From Simplicispira metamorpha (GTDB lineage: Bacteria; Pseudomonadota; Gammaproteobacteria; Burkholderiales; Burkholderiaceae_C): a DNA stretch of 64,000 nt. The notes beneath the pieces are model-generated. The model saw only the letters and a list, made by a program, of their open reading frames with translations. It made no database searches and was not told the DNA's origin. A program made the position numbers and the translations under genes. Shown one piece after another: positions 19,234 through 26,601 of the stretch (its first letter is position 1; the number at the start of each line of letters is the position of its first letter). Where the stretch lies: the NCBI RefSeq assembly GCF_004341365.1, contig NZ_SLXH01000024.1:1-64000 (forward strand), in the 5' to 3' direction.

Positions 19234-20256
19234 TCAGCGGGCGCTCTTGCCAGCAGCAGCACGCTCGGCGGCTGCACCGGCCTTGAGCTGCTCCATCATT
19301 TCTTTTTGCTTGGCCACCAGCGGCGGGTAGGGGCCAAAGCGGTGCTGGTCAGCGCTGGCGCCCAGCAGGTAGGGCGGAAAGGCCGAATCGACCGGCTTGT
19401 TCCAGCGCGCCGGAAAATCCGCTTCCAGGTTGGCCTTGATCGGGCGCGGCTTGGACAGCATGAACGCGGCCACGTCATAGGCCTCGTCGTCGCTCAATTG
19501 CGGCGCGTCGTGCGAGCTACCCAGCGGCATGTTGTGCTTGACGAAGCGCGTGGCCATGATCAGGCGGTTCATGCCCGCACCGTTGTTGAAGCTGTCGGGG
19601 CCCCACAGCGGCGGAAAGGTGTAGCCCTGCGCATCGCCCACCTTGCCCACGCGCATGCCCTGGCCGTCTGCGCCGTGGCACACCGAGCATTTGGCCTCAT
19701 AGACCTTGCCACCGGCCACCGTATCGGCACGGCGGTTGGGCATCTTGCTTTGCACCATGCCCGCGCCCTGCACCTCGGCGCCCACCGGAATGCCCTGCGA
19801 CAGGAACGAGATGTAGGTCACAAACGCCTTCATTTCGCGCGAGTCCAGCGCCAGGGGCTTGCCACTCATGCTGCGCTCCATGCAGCCGTTGACGCGCTCT
19901 TCGACGGTGCTGATGTCGTCCTCGCGCCCCCGGTATTGCGGGAAGGTGGCCGACACGCCGCTCCAGGGCATGGCAAACGGTTTGGTGGCGTTTTGCTGGT
20001 GGCACGAGGCGCAGGCCAGGTTGTTGCCCGCCAGGCGGCGGCGCACGTCTTGCACCTCGGGGCCGATGTGGGCAAAAGTGCGCACGGTGAGCTCGTGGCC
20101 GTACTGCACCAGCTCGCGATAAGGGCCGGCGGGCAGCTTCTCGATCTCGGGCACAGCACGGCCCACCAGGTTGACGGGTGCGGGGGCCTGGGCCACAGCG
20201 GCGCCAGCGCACAGCAGCGCCATGCTGCTGGCCAGAAAGTGGTGTGTGAAGTTCAT
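19234..20256 (-). CDS. tsdA: TsdA-like dihaem cytochrome c (thiosulfate dehydrogenase/tetrathionate reductase family)
   Basis: A 340-residue exported cytochrome with a signal peptide (about 1-22) and two CxxCH haem motifs: CASCH at 82-86 and CSVCH at 190-194. Between them lies VNGCMERSM with Cys125. In TsdA enzymes a cysteine in this position is the unusual axial ligand of the catalytic haem, so this residue is strong evidence for the family. TsdA couples two thiosulfates to tetrathionate plus two electrons; some homologues run preferentially in reverse. It is convergent with the TtrSR-like genes. Direction of catalysis cannot be told from the sequence. Confidence 0.82.
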   Translation of the reverse strand: MNFTHHFLASSMALLCAGAAVAQAPAPVNLVGRAVPEIEKLPAGPYRELVQYGHELTVRTFAHIGPEVQDVRRRLAGNNLACASCHQQNATKPFAMPWSGVSATFPQYRGREDDISTVEERVNGCMERSMSGKPLALDSREMKAFVTYISFLSQGIPVGAEVQGAGMVQSKMPNRRADTVAGGKVYEAKCSVCHGADGQGMRVGKVGDAQGYTFPPLWGPDSFNNGAGMNRLIMATRFVKHNMPLGSSHDAPQLSDDEAYDVAAFMLSKPRPIKANLEADFPARWNKPVDSAFPPYLLGASADQHRFGPYPPLVAKQKEMMEQLKAGAAAERAAAGKSAR

Positions 20257-20476
20257 GGTTTTTCTCTCTCCATCCGGTGATGGGCCATGCTACGAACCAC
20301 ACCCACCCAGGGCAAGCGCCTTTTTCGGGGACGGGGGTAGCCGTTTCGGGCTATTGCACCGGGCGTGGTGCGGACTCAGGCGCTGCGCCCAGCCTGGCGC
20401 GGGCAGACAAACGGGCAGGGCAGGCGGATAATCCAAGCGCCCGCCCACAACCCCGTGGGGGCAGGAGTTTTCACAC

Positions 20477-20782
20477 ATGGCATTGATCTCTTCCATCGCC
20501 CAATCTGGCTTGCAGGCCGCCCAGCAAAGGCTGGGCGCCTCCGCGCACAACGTGGCCAATATGAACACCCCGGGTTTTCGCCGCGAGAGCGTGGCCCAGG
20601 AGGCCGCGCCCGGCAATGCGGGCGTGGCCACCACCGGCGTGCAGCGCGCGGGCACCGAGGGCGTGGCGCTGGAGCGCGAAGCCGTCGAACAGCTGTCGGC
20701 CACCTACGCTTTTGCGGCCAACCTGCAAACCATCAAGGTCGGCAACCAGATGCTGGGCACTTTGCTGGATACCACAGCCTGA
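20477..20782 (+). CDS. Small flagellar-rod-like protein (FlgB/FlgC/FlgG family N-terminus)
   Basis: A 101-residue protein with the rod-protein signature near the N-terminus (SGLQAAQQRL, then AHNVANMNTPGF) and a C-terminal helix (ATYAFAANLQTIKVGNQMLGTLLD) typical of the C-terminal motif of flagellar axial proteins. It is shorter than FlgB or FlgC and is not in a flagellar operon. Its stop codon (20780-20782) directly abuts the stop of the convergent wzt. It may be a stand-alone rod-like protein, as annotated in other Burkholderiales, with unclear function. Confidence 0.75.
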   Translation: MALISSIAQSGLQAAQQRLGASAHNVANMNTPGFRRESVAQEAAPGNAGVATTGVQRAGTEGVALEREAVEQLSATYAFAANLQTIKVGNQMLGTLLDTTA

Positions 20783-22147
20783 TCACTTCAAGGCAGACGC
20801 CTGTAGCGCAATGCCGCGCATGGGAATGCCGATCAACCCACTGGACACGTTGGACGCCACCGACTGGAATTGCATGGCCTCGTGCAGCCAGTGGTGCATC
20901 ACGTTGTCGTCCTGGGTGCCGTCTGCCACGGCCACCACCACGGTGTAGTCTCCACTGGGCAGGCGGGGCATCTCGAAGGTGAAGCATGCGGTGATGAGCT
21001 CACCCGCTTGGGCCCGCACCGGGTGCTCCATGAAGCTGATCCAGGTGTTGTCACCAAACAGCGCCTGGCCGGTGCGGTCTTTCACCATGAAACCCACAAT
21101 GGGCGATTGCAGCGGTGCGTGGCACAGGGCCTGCACCTCCAGCCGGACAGATTCTCCGCCCACCACCCAGGAAAACGCTGCACCATCCGGCGCCAGCAAT
21201 TGCACGGCACGGATGGTGCAGCCGCGCTGGCCCACACCTTCCTGGTGGGGATCAAAATCCCAGACACGGATGTCGTTGCGCAGGGTGCTGGCATTCCATA
21301 CATCCTGGCGCGCATCGCGCAACGAGCGCGCATCCGGCGCCGCAGCGGTGGCCGGTGCAGGCGGCGCCAGGGGGCGCACCGCCCCGTCGCTGGACAACAA
21401 AGCATCCAGGTAGGCCTGGCACACCGCCTTGGTCGCACCATCCTGGCGTATCTGGCCCGCATCCAGCCACACCACGCGCGAACACAGCGCCATGACCGCT
21501 TCCATATCGTGGCTGACAAAAATCACCGTGCCCGACTTCATGAACTGGCGCAGGTAGCGCATGCATTTCTGGGTGAAGAAAGCATCGCCCACGGACAGCG
21601 CCTCGTCGATGACCAGAATGTCTGCATCCACATGGGCGATCACGGCAAACGCCAGGCGCATGGCCATGCCACTCGAATAGCTCTTGAGCGGCTGCTCCAT
21701 AAAGTCGCCAATATCGGCAAAAGCGGCGATGGCATCGAACCGGGCCAGGGTCTGCTCGCGCGACAAGCCGAGCACTGCCGCGTTCAAAAAGACGTTCTCA
21801 CGCCCGGAAAACTCGGGGTTGAAGCCCGAGCCCAGTTCCAGCAACGCAGCCACCCGCCCTGTTACTTGGATGTGGCCCCGGCTGGGTTGCAGGGTGCCGC
21901 ACAGCAGCTGCAGCAGGGTGGATTTGCCCGAACCATTGCGCCCGATGATGCCCACGGTTTCGCCTTGGGCAATGCGCACAGAGACATCCTGCAAGGCGTG
22001 GAACTCCCGGTACCGGGTAGCCTGGCGCAACCCGAGTTTGCGGCACCAGAAACTGCTGAACATCTGCCACAGACGGTCTATCGGTCGCGCGTACAAGGGG
22101 TAGGCTTTGCCCACCTGGCTCACCTCCACCACCACGTCAGAGGACAT
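20783..22147 (-). CDS. wzt: O-polysaccharide ABC exporter, ATPase with C-terminal glycan-binding domain
   Basis: A 454-residue ABC ATPase. Walker A is GRNGSGKST (69-77), the signature is YSSGMAMRL, and Walker B is ILVIDEALSVGD. The first 40 residues are the Wzt/TagH-type gate region. After the ATPase (to about 250) comes a linker and a beta-sandwich domain (about 290-450) like the Wzt C-terminal domain that binds the capped end of the O-chain in E. coli O8/O9a. ATG 22147 overlaps the wzm stop by 11 bases. It is the last gene of the phosphoramidate-type operon. Confidence 0.88.
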   Translation of the reverse strand: MSSDVVVEVSQVGKAYPLYARPIDRLWQMFSSFWCRKLGLRQATRYREFHALQDVSVRIAQGETVGIIGRNGSGKSTLLQLLCGTLQPSRGHIQVTGRVAALLELGSGFNPEFSGRENVFLNAAVLGLSREQTLARFDAIAAFADIGDFMEQPLKSYSSGMAMRLAFAVIAHVDADILVIDEALSVGDAFFTQKCMRYLRQFMKSGTVIFVSHDMEAVMALCSRVVWLDAGQIRQDGATKAVCQAYLDALLSSDGAVRPLAPPAPATAAAPDARSLRDARQDVWNASTLRNDIRVWDFDPHQEGVGQRGCTIRAVQLLAPDGAAFSWVVGGESVRLEVQALCHAPLQSPIVGFMVKDRTGQALFGDNTWISFMEHPVRAQAGELITACFTFEMPRLPSGDYTVVVAVADGTQDDNVMHHWLHEAMQFQSVASNVSSGLIGIPMRGIALQASALK

Positions 22148-22964
22148 CGGCAAACCCCCGCTTGGTCAGCTGAAACCAGACATACCCCGCCCACGCTGCC
22201 AGCAGGGCCAGTGCGGTGTATATGCCCAGCCCCGTCCAGTCCGGCATTTGCCCTGCCAGCAGCACCGCCCGGGACTGCTCAATGATGAAGGTCAGCGGGT
22301 TCAGGCCCAGCCACTGCCGGAAGGGCGCGGGCACGGCCTCCTGGGCATAAAAAACCGGTGACAAAAACATCAGCACCGTGGTGAATGGCCCCACCACGGC
22401 AGCAATATCCCGCATGAACACCCCCAGCGCTGCGATAAACCACGCCGCCCCCAGCGCCACCAGCACCAGCGGCGCCATCACCACTGGCAGCCACAGCGCC
22501 GATACCGGCAAACCGCCCGTCAGCCACCACTGGGCAGCCACCAGCACCAGCACACTGACCAGCCACTGGAAAACGCCCACGCAGACCGTGACGGCAGGCA
22601 AAACCTCCAGCGGAAACACGACACGTTTCACATAATTCTGGTGGGCCAAAATCAGCCCCGGAGCGCGTTGGATGACCTCGGCAAAAAAGCCATGCACACA
22701 CAAGCCAATGAAAATGACCAGCGCAAAGTGCGTTGTCGATTGCGGCAACGCCCCCCAGCGGCTGGGAAACACCACCGAGAACACGAAGGTGTACACCAGC
22801 AACATCAGCAGCGGTGTCAGCAACGACCAGGCCAAGCCCAACACCGAGCCCCGGTAACGCTGGGCAATATCGCGCCACACCAGCTGGCGCAACAAATCAC
22901 GGTGTTGCCACAGCGACCGCACCAGGCAGACAGGCGACAGTGCCCGGGTGCTGCTGCCGGTCAT
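22137..22964 (-). CDS. wzm: O-polysaccharide ABC exporter, permease
   Basis: A 275-residue ABC-2 type permease with six hydrophobic spans and an N-terminal amphipathic helix region (LVWRDIAQRYRGSVLG) that is characteristic of Wzm/TagG/KpsM proteins. With Wzt it moves undecaprenyl-linked polysaccharide to the periplasmic face. ATG 22964 overlaps the stop of the sulfotransferase-like gene (ATGA), and the end overlaps wzt, so the exporter is translated with the donor-synthesis genes. Confidence 0.88.
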   Translation of the reverse strand: MTGSSTRALSPVCLVRSLWQHRDLLRQLVWRDIAQRYRGSVLGLAWSLLTPLLMLLVYTFVFSVVFPSRWGALPQSTTHFALVIFIGLCVHGFFAEVIQRAPGLILAHQNYVKRVVFPLEVLPAVTVCVGVFQWLVSVLVLVAAQWWLTGGLPVSALWLPVVMAPLVLVALGAAWFIAALGVFMRDIAAVVGPFTTVLMFLSPVFYAQEAVPAPFRQWLGLNPLTFIIEQSRAVLLAGQMPDWTGLGIYTALALLAAWAGYVWFQLTKRGFADVL

Positions 22965-23893
22965 GTGCTGGCCCGCCTTGCCGCATTGATGGGTTGCAAG
23001 GCAGATGTCCACGCACCGCGCTGCTGCGGACCGTCGGCGCCACGCCAGGCCAGGAACTCCACCAGGTTGCAAACCGGTGCAGGCGCGCCCGTCTCCTGTA
23101 ACGGGGCATAGCCCAAAAAATGGAGTAGCGGCAACCACTCAGTCCCCATGGCGCGGTACCAGCTGCGGGGCCAGGTGCCCTCCCACTCCAGCACCGCCCC
23201 CCTGCGGTTGAACTGGCGGGACTGGGCATCGTCCAGGGCCAGCGCCTGTTCGATGGCTTGCAGGCGGGACACATCCGAGGCGGCACAAGCCTGCTGCAAA
23301 GCCTCGGTGCATGCATCAACACCGATCCAGCGCACCACGGTGGCCAGACTTTCTACCGGCCGTTTTTTCCAGTCTTCAAAGCGCAGTACCAGCACCTGTT
23401 CGGGGCAGGCCTGCGCCACGGCTTGCCAGGCCCGCAGGTGCAGCCAGAGCATGTCCACCACAGAAACCGGCCCGCCCAGAAAAGGGCTGCGCAAAAACTC
23501 CGGCAGATCAATGGCAGGGCTGAGTCCCTCGTTGCGCTGGTGGCGCCGCCACTCGGAATACAGGGCATCGCGCGGATCGCGCACCATCCAAACGGTGCGT
23601 TGGTTCGGTGCCAGCTGCCAGGGGAAAGCGTGGGTAAAGCGGGGACGCACCCCCTGCACGAAATGGAACTCACGCCCTGGCCACAGACTGGCCAAAGTCT
23701 GGCGCCAGGGCCCATGCATGGCGGCATAGCGCGAAACCCCATCGCCCACGTCCTGCCACTCTGCTGCGGTCTCAAAACCCCACAGGTGGGGCAGTGGCAC
23801 CTGCAACTCCAGCAAGGCATTGGCCAGCCAGGCAGCGCCGCAGGGAAACTGGGGAGACACCACATCCACGGTGTACGCGCACGCCTCGGTCAT
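22961..23893 (-). CDS. Sulfotransferase-fold protein, candidate phosphoramidate transferase
   Basis: A 310-residue P-loop protein of the PAPS-dependent sulfotransferase fold. The 3'-phosphate-binding loop is canonical (VRDPRDALYSEW, about residues 103-114). The 5'-phosphosulfate loop is altered: PCGAAWL replaces the usual PKSGTTWL (about residues 17-23). It overlaps the APS-kinase-like gene upstream and wzm downstream by ATGA. In a plain reading it would sulfate a glycan with PAPS. In this operon the upstream kinase probably makes 3'-phospho-cytidine diphosphoramidate, a close structural analogue of PAPS, so I infer transfer of phosphoramidate to the O-chain. Fold is well supported, donor is inference. 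Confidence 0.72.
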   Translation of the reverse strand: MTEACAYTVDVVSPQFPCGAAWLANALLELQVPLPHLWGFETAAEWQDVGDGVSRYAAMHGPWRQTLASLWPGREFHFVQGVRPRFTHAFPWQLAPNQRTVWMVRDPRDALYSEWRRHQRNEGLSPAIDLPEFLRSPFLGGPVSVVDMLWLHLRAWQAVAQACPEQVLVLRFEDWKKRPVESLATVVRWIGVDACTEALQQACAASDVSRLQAIEQALALDDAQSRQFNRRGAVLEWEGTWPRSWYRAMGTEWLPLLHFLGYAPLQETGAPAPVCNLVEFLAWRGADGPQQRGAWTSALQPINAARRAST

Positions 23894-24450
23894 GTGCCCC
23901 TCCGCTGTGGTGCGCGCAGGTCTTGCCACAGCTGGAGCACACGCTCGCAATGCACCGCCATCTGGGCCTGCTCGAACGACTGCTGTAACACCAGCTCGGG
24001 CTGCACCGGGAATTCGGGTGCAATGTCCACACCCACCACCGGAGAGCCGGCACCGGCATACAGCTGCGGCTTGCGCTGCCGGAGCACGGCCAGATCGGCC
24101 AGAAGCACCACCTCGGCGTAGGGCGCAGGGCCAGCGCGGCTCCACGATTGCACGGCATGCAGCAGCGAAATGGTGGCAACCACCACCGGCACCCCCTGCA
24201 TGGCGGCCAGCCGGGCCAGGCGGGCCATGCGCCAGGCCCGCATCTGGCGCAGGGGCGCATCGTGCAGGCAGGCCTGCTCTGGCGGCTCCAGGGCGTTGCG
24301 CACCCCATCACCATCCAGAAGCAAAGGGTGCTCCCCCTGCCCGCGCAGGGCCGCCACCACCGCGCGGGCCAAAGTGGTTTTCCCCACCCCCGACAAGCCA
24401 GTGATCCAAAGTATGGGGGCCGACCCCGGCGCGTCAGACACGAAAGTCAT
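23890..24450 (-). CDS. APS-kinase-like kinase (candidate cytidine diphosphoramidate 3'-kinase)
   Basis: A 186-residue P-loop kinase. Walker A is GLSGVGKT (18-25), followed by LDGDGVR (45-51), close to the LDGDNVR of CysC but with Asn changed to Gly, and a later KPQLYAGAG and DIAPEFPVQPELVL resembling the APS-kinase C-terminal region. In C. jejuni the CysC-like Cj1415 phosphorylates the 3'-hydroxyl of cytidine diphosphoramidate rather than APS. The same set of neighbours here supports that role. It overlaps the nucleotidyltransferase by 17 bases and the transferase by 4. Ordinary APS kinase is the alternative, but no ATP sulfurylase gene is present. Confidence 0.72.
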   Translation of the reverse strand: MTFVSDAPGSAPILWITGLSGVGKTTLARAVVAALRGQGEHPLLLDGDGVRNALEPPEQACLHDAPLRQMRAWRMARLARLAAMQGVPVVVATISLLHAVQSWSRAGPAPYAEVVLLADLAVLRQRKPQLYAGAGSPVVGVDIAPEFPVQPELVLQQSFEQAQMAVHCERVLQLWQDLRAPQRRGT

Positions 24451-25210
24451 GGGAGAACTCCGGCGCCAGCAAGGCACGCTCCACAGCCGCCACGTCGTTC
24501 TGCGAATCGATCTCGACCCAGCCACCCGGCACATCGACTGCGTGCAACGTGCCACCGCCCGTGACAAAAGCCGACAACAAGCCTGTCATGTCCAGGCGAT
24601 CTACCGCTGCCTCACCACGGTCAGCGGCGATGTGGTGGATGCGCTGCTGCAGCTGCCCCCACCCCTGTGGCGTCAGGCGCAACAGCCCCATGAACTGCGC
24701 CTGGACTTCTTCCAGGCTGCGGGGCCGTTGGCCTATGGACAGAATGCGGCGCCCATCCCGCACGAGCGTTTCCGCATCCTCCAGCGGATTGGCGAATCGG
24801 CGGCTCCACAGCGCCAGCCAGCAGGTATCCACGGGCACAACCACATCGTTTGGCGATTCCCCCAAAGCAGCCGACAGCGCCCGGGCCCCATAAGCACCAT
24901 CCCCATAGACCACCAGGGTGGGAGCCTGCTGCAACCAATCAGCGGCCAGCATGAGCGAGCGCACCATATTCGTCTGCGCCCAGCGGGGATGCACGCGCAA
25001 CACATCACACCACGGCTGCAAGGCGGTGGCCTGCCAGCCGCCAATGACCAACACTTTGGTGATGCCGCTGGCCTTCAAGGCCTGCAACGTCCATTCCAGA
25101 ATGGGGCGCCCTGCCAAGGGGTGCAGGCATTTGGGCTGGTCGTCCGTAAAGTGGCCCATGCGACTGCCGCGCCCTGCGGCCAGCACCACGGCTTGTTGGG
25201 GGCGGTTCAT
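24434..25210 (-). CDS. Nucleotidyltransferase (candidate CTP:phosphoglutamine cytidylyltransferase)
   Basis: A 258-residue NTP-transferase with the signature LAAGRGSRM (10-18), K27 in QPKCL and GRPILEW, followed by the metal-binding VVYGDGAYG region. Sugar-1-phosphate nucleotidyltransferases share this fold. In the Campylobacter phosphoramidate pathway the equivalent enzyme (Cj1416) couples CTP with L-glutamine phosphate to give CDP-L-glutamine. The start overlaps the methyltransferase stop (TGATG), so translation is coupled. The substrate assignment rests on the operon, not on residues that I can identify. Confidence 0.75.
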   Translation of the reverse strand: MNRPQQAVVLAAGRGSRMGHFTDDQPKCLHPLAGRPILEWTLQALKASGITKVLVIGGWQATALQPWCDVLRVHPRWAQTNMVRSLMLAADWLQQAPTLVVYGDGAYGARALSAALGESPNDVVVPVDTCWLALWSRRFANPLEDAETLVRDGRRILSIGQRPRSLEEVQAQFMGLLRLTPQGWGQLQQRIHHIAADRGEAAVDRLDMTGLLSAFVTGGGTLHAVDVPGGWVEIDSQNDVAAVERALLAPEFSHDFRV

Positions 25211-25968
25211 CACAGGGGCTTGCGTTGTGCGGTCCATAAGCGAGTGAAATAAGGAATACGCAACGCAGAAGATGTGGCCACCAGGCTGCGAATGTCTTGG
25301 AGGATGTAGGGCAGCCGGGTACCGGCCTGCCGTTGCAACGTGGCATGCGACTTCCAGGCCATCATCCAGTCGTCTGCATCCACCTCGACCACAAACCGCT
25401 GCTCGGCAGCGTCGATGTGGGAGAAGGCGCCGTGGCCCATTACCGAGTCTTGCGGAGAGACGCGGCGCTGCCCATAGTCGTAGCCGGGAAGATGGTGGCG
25501 AATCAGGGCTTCCACCTCGCGCTGCAAGGGATCATCGAGGTCGCGGTGGTTCCACAGTGCCAGCCAGTACCCACCGGGGGCCAAGACCCTGGCGCACTCA
25601 TCCAGTGCCTGCTGTGCAGGCAGCACGTTGAAGGATGAGCCGTAAGCCACCAGACGCACCGCACCGGCAGCCAGGGGCAAGGCTTCACCACGGCAGGCCA
25701 GCCATTGCGCACGCCGCAGCGCCGGTTTGGCCAATGCCACCGTCCGCATGCTGGTATTGGGCTCGCTGGCCAGCACTTGCAGGCCGTGGCCACACAGCAG
25801 CCCGGTCAGTTTGCCGGTGCCCGCACCCACTTCCAGCGCCCACGCTCCGGGCGGCAAACCCAGGCGCTGCAAAGTCTGCTCGACCAACCCTGCGTGGTAA
25901 TCAGCACGCAAGTCGTAAGTGGAGGCCAGGCGGGTGTAGTCCCAGTCCAAAGCATCAGCAGCCGTCAT
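25210..25968 (-). CDS. SAM-dependent methyltransferase (candidate phosphoramidate O-methylase)
   Basis: A 252-residue class I methyltransferase: motif I LEVGAGTG (45-52), an acidic residue after the next strand (SEPNTSM), and a motif IV/post region around VRLVAYGSSFNVL and VLAPGGYWLALWNHRD. Small-molecule methylases of this shape include the Campylobacter Cj1419/Cj1420 proteins linked to the O-methyl group of MeOPN. The ATG follows the amidotransferase stop directly. Only one such gene is present here. Confidence 0.75.
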   Translation of the reverse strand: MTAADALDWDYTRLASTYDLRADYHAGLVEQTLQRLGLPPGAWALEVGAGTGKLTGLLCGHGLQVLASEPNTSMRTVALAKPALRRAQWLACRGEALPLAAGAVRLVAYGSSFNVLPAQQALDECARVLAPGGYWLALWNHRDLDDPLQREVEALIRHHLPGYDYGQRRVSPQDSVMGHGAFSHIDAAEQRFVVEVDADDWMMAWKSHATLQRQAGTRLPYILQDIRSLVATSSALRIPYFTRLWTAQRKPL

Positions 25969-26601
25969 TCATTCCTCACAAGTTGGGATGTTGTTTTCTA
26001 TCCAGCACCACATGGCATCGACATCGCCCTGGGGGCGCTCGGGGTGCCACATCATGCCCAGCCAAGGCAAGTGCATGTGCTGCATTGCTTCCACATGGCC
26101 GTCCGGTGCGTGGGCCAGCGCCGTCCAGCCCGGCATCAGCCCGGACGGCACCCAGTGGTGCCAGGAGTTCAGCGGGACAGGCTCGTGCACACCACAACGC
26201 ACGGTGTGCAGCGCAGCGACGTGCCCCGGCTGCCGAACCAGGCGGCCACCCGCCGCCACATGCAGCAACTGCATGCCCCTACAGACCCCGACGACCGGCA
26301 GGTGCGCACTGCGCGCATAAGCCAGCAAGGCGTGCTCTACCGCATCACGCAGCGGTGAAGTGCCTACGTCTTCTCCGCCGCTGAATAACAGCAAATCGAT
26401 ACCCCACTCCTGCACATGGCGCACGGCACGGGACGGGTCGGCAAAATTCGGCACCGCCAGAAAGCGGCATCGGGGCCAGCGTTCGCAAAACCAGTCAGAC
26501 CAAGCGGCATCCAGGGCATCGCGCGCCGGATGGTGGGCGCTGGCGGGTATGCGCCGCTGGGTAATACCGATGCGCAGAGCCTGCCGAATCACTCGAACCA
26601 T
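25969..26601 (-). CDS. Class I glutamine amidotransferase (candidate gamma-glutamyl-CDP-amidate hydrolase)
   Basis: A 210-residue amidotransferase-fold hydrolase with nucleophile C107 in GVCRGMQLL and the His-Glu pair H186/E188 in WHPER. LLLFSGGEDVG (about 71-80) is the oxyanion-strand region usual in peptidase C26 proteins. Cj1417 of C. jejuni, of the same family, cleaves CDP-L-glutamine to glutamate and cytidine diphosphoramidate. The start lies within the end of the kinase gene (13-base overlap), implying equal expression. General gamma-glutamyl hydrolase is the alternative. Confidence 0.78.
   Translation of the reverse strand: MVRVIRQALRIGITQRRIPASAHHPARDALDAAWSDWFCERWPRCRFLAVPNFADPSRAVRHVQEWGIDLLLFSGGEDVGTSPLRDAVEHALLAYARSAHLPVVGVCRGMQLLHVAAGGRLVRQPGHVAALHTVRCGVHEPVPLNSWHHWVPSGLMPGWTALAHAPDGHVEAMQHMHLPWLGMMWHPERPQGDVDAMWCWIENNIPTCEE

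Noticed and set aside
22961-24450. Classical sulfation pair (APS kinase plus sulfotransferase)
   Set aside because: No ATP sulfurylase, and the four neighbouring families fit a phosphoramidate pathway better; kept as the alternative in the entries.
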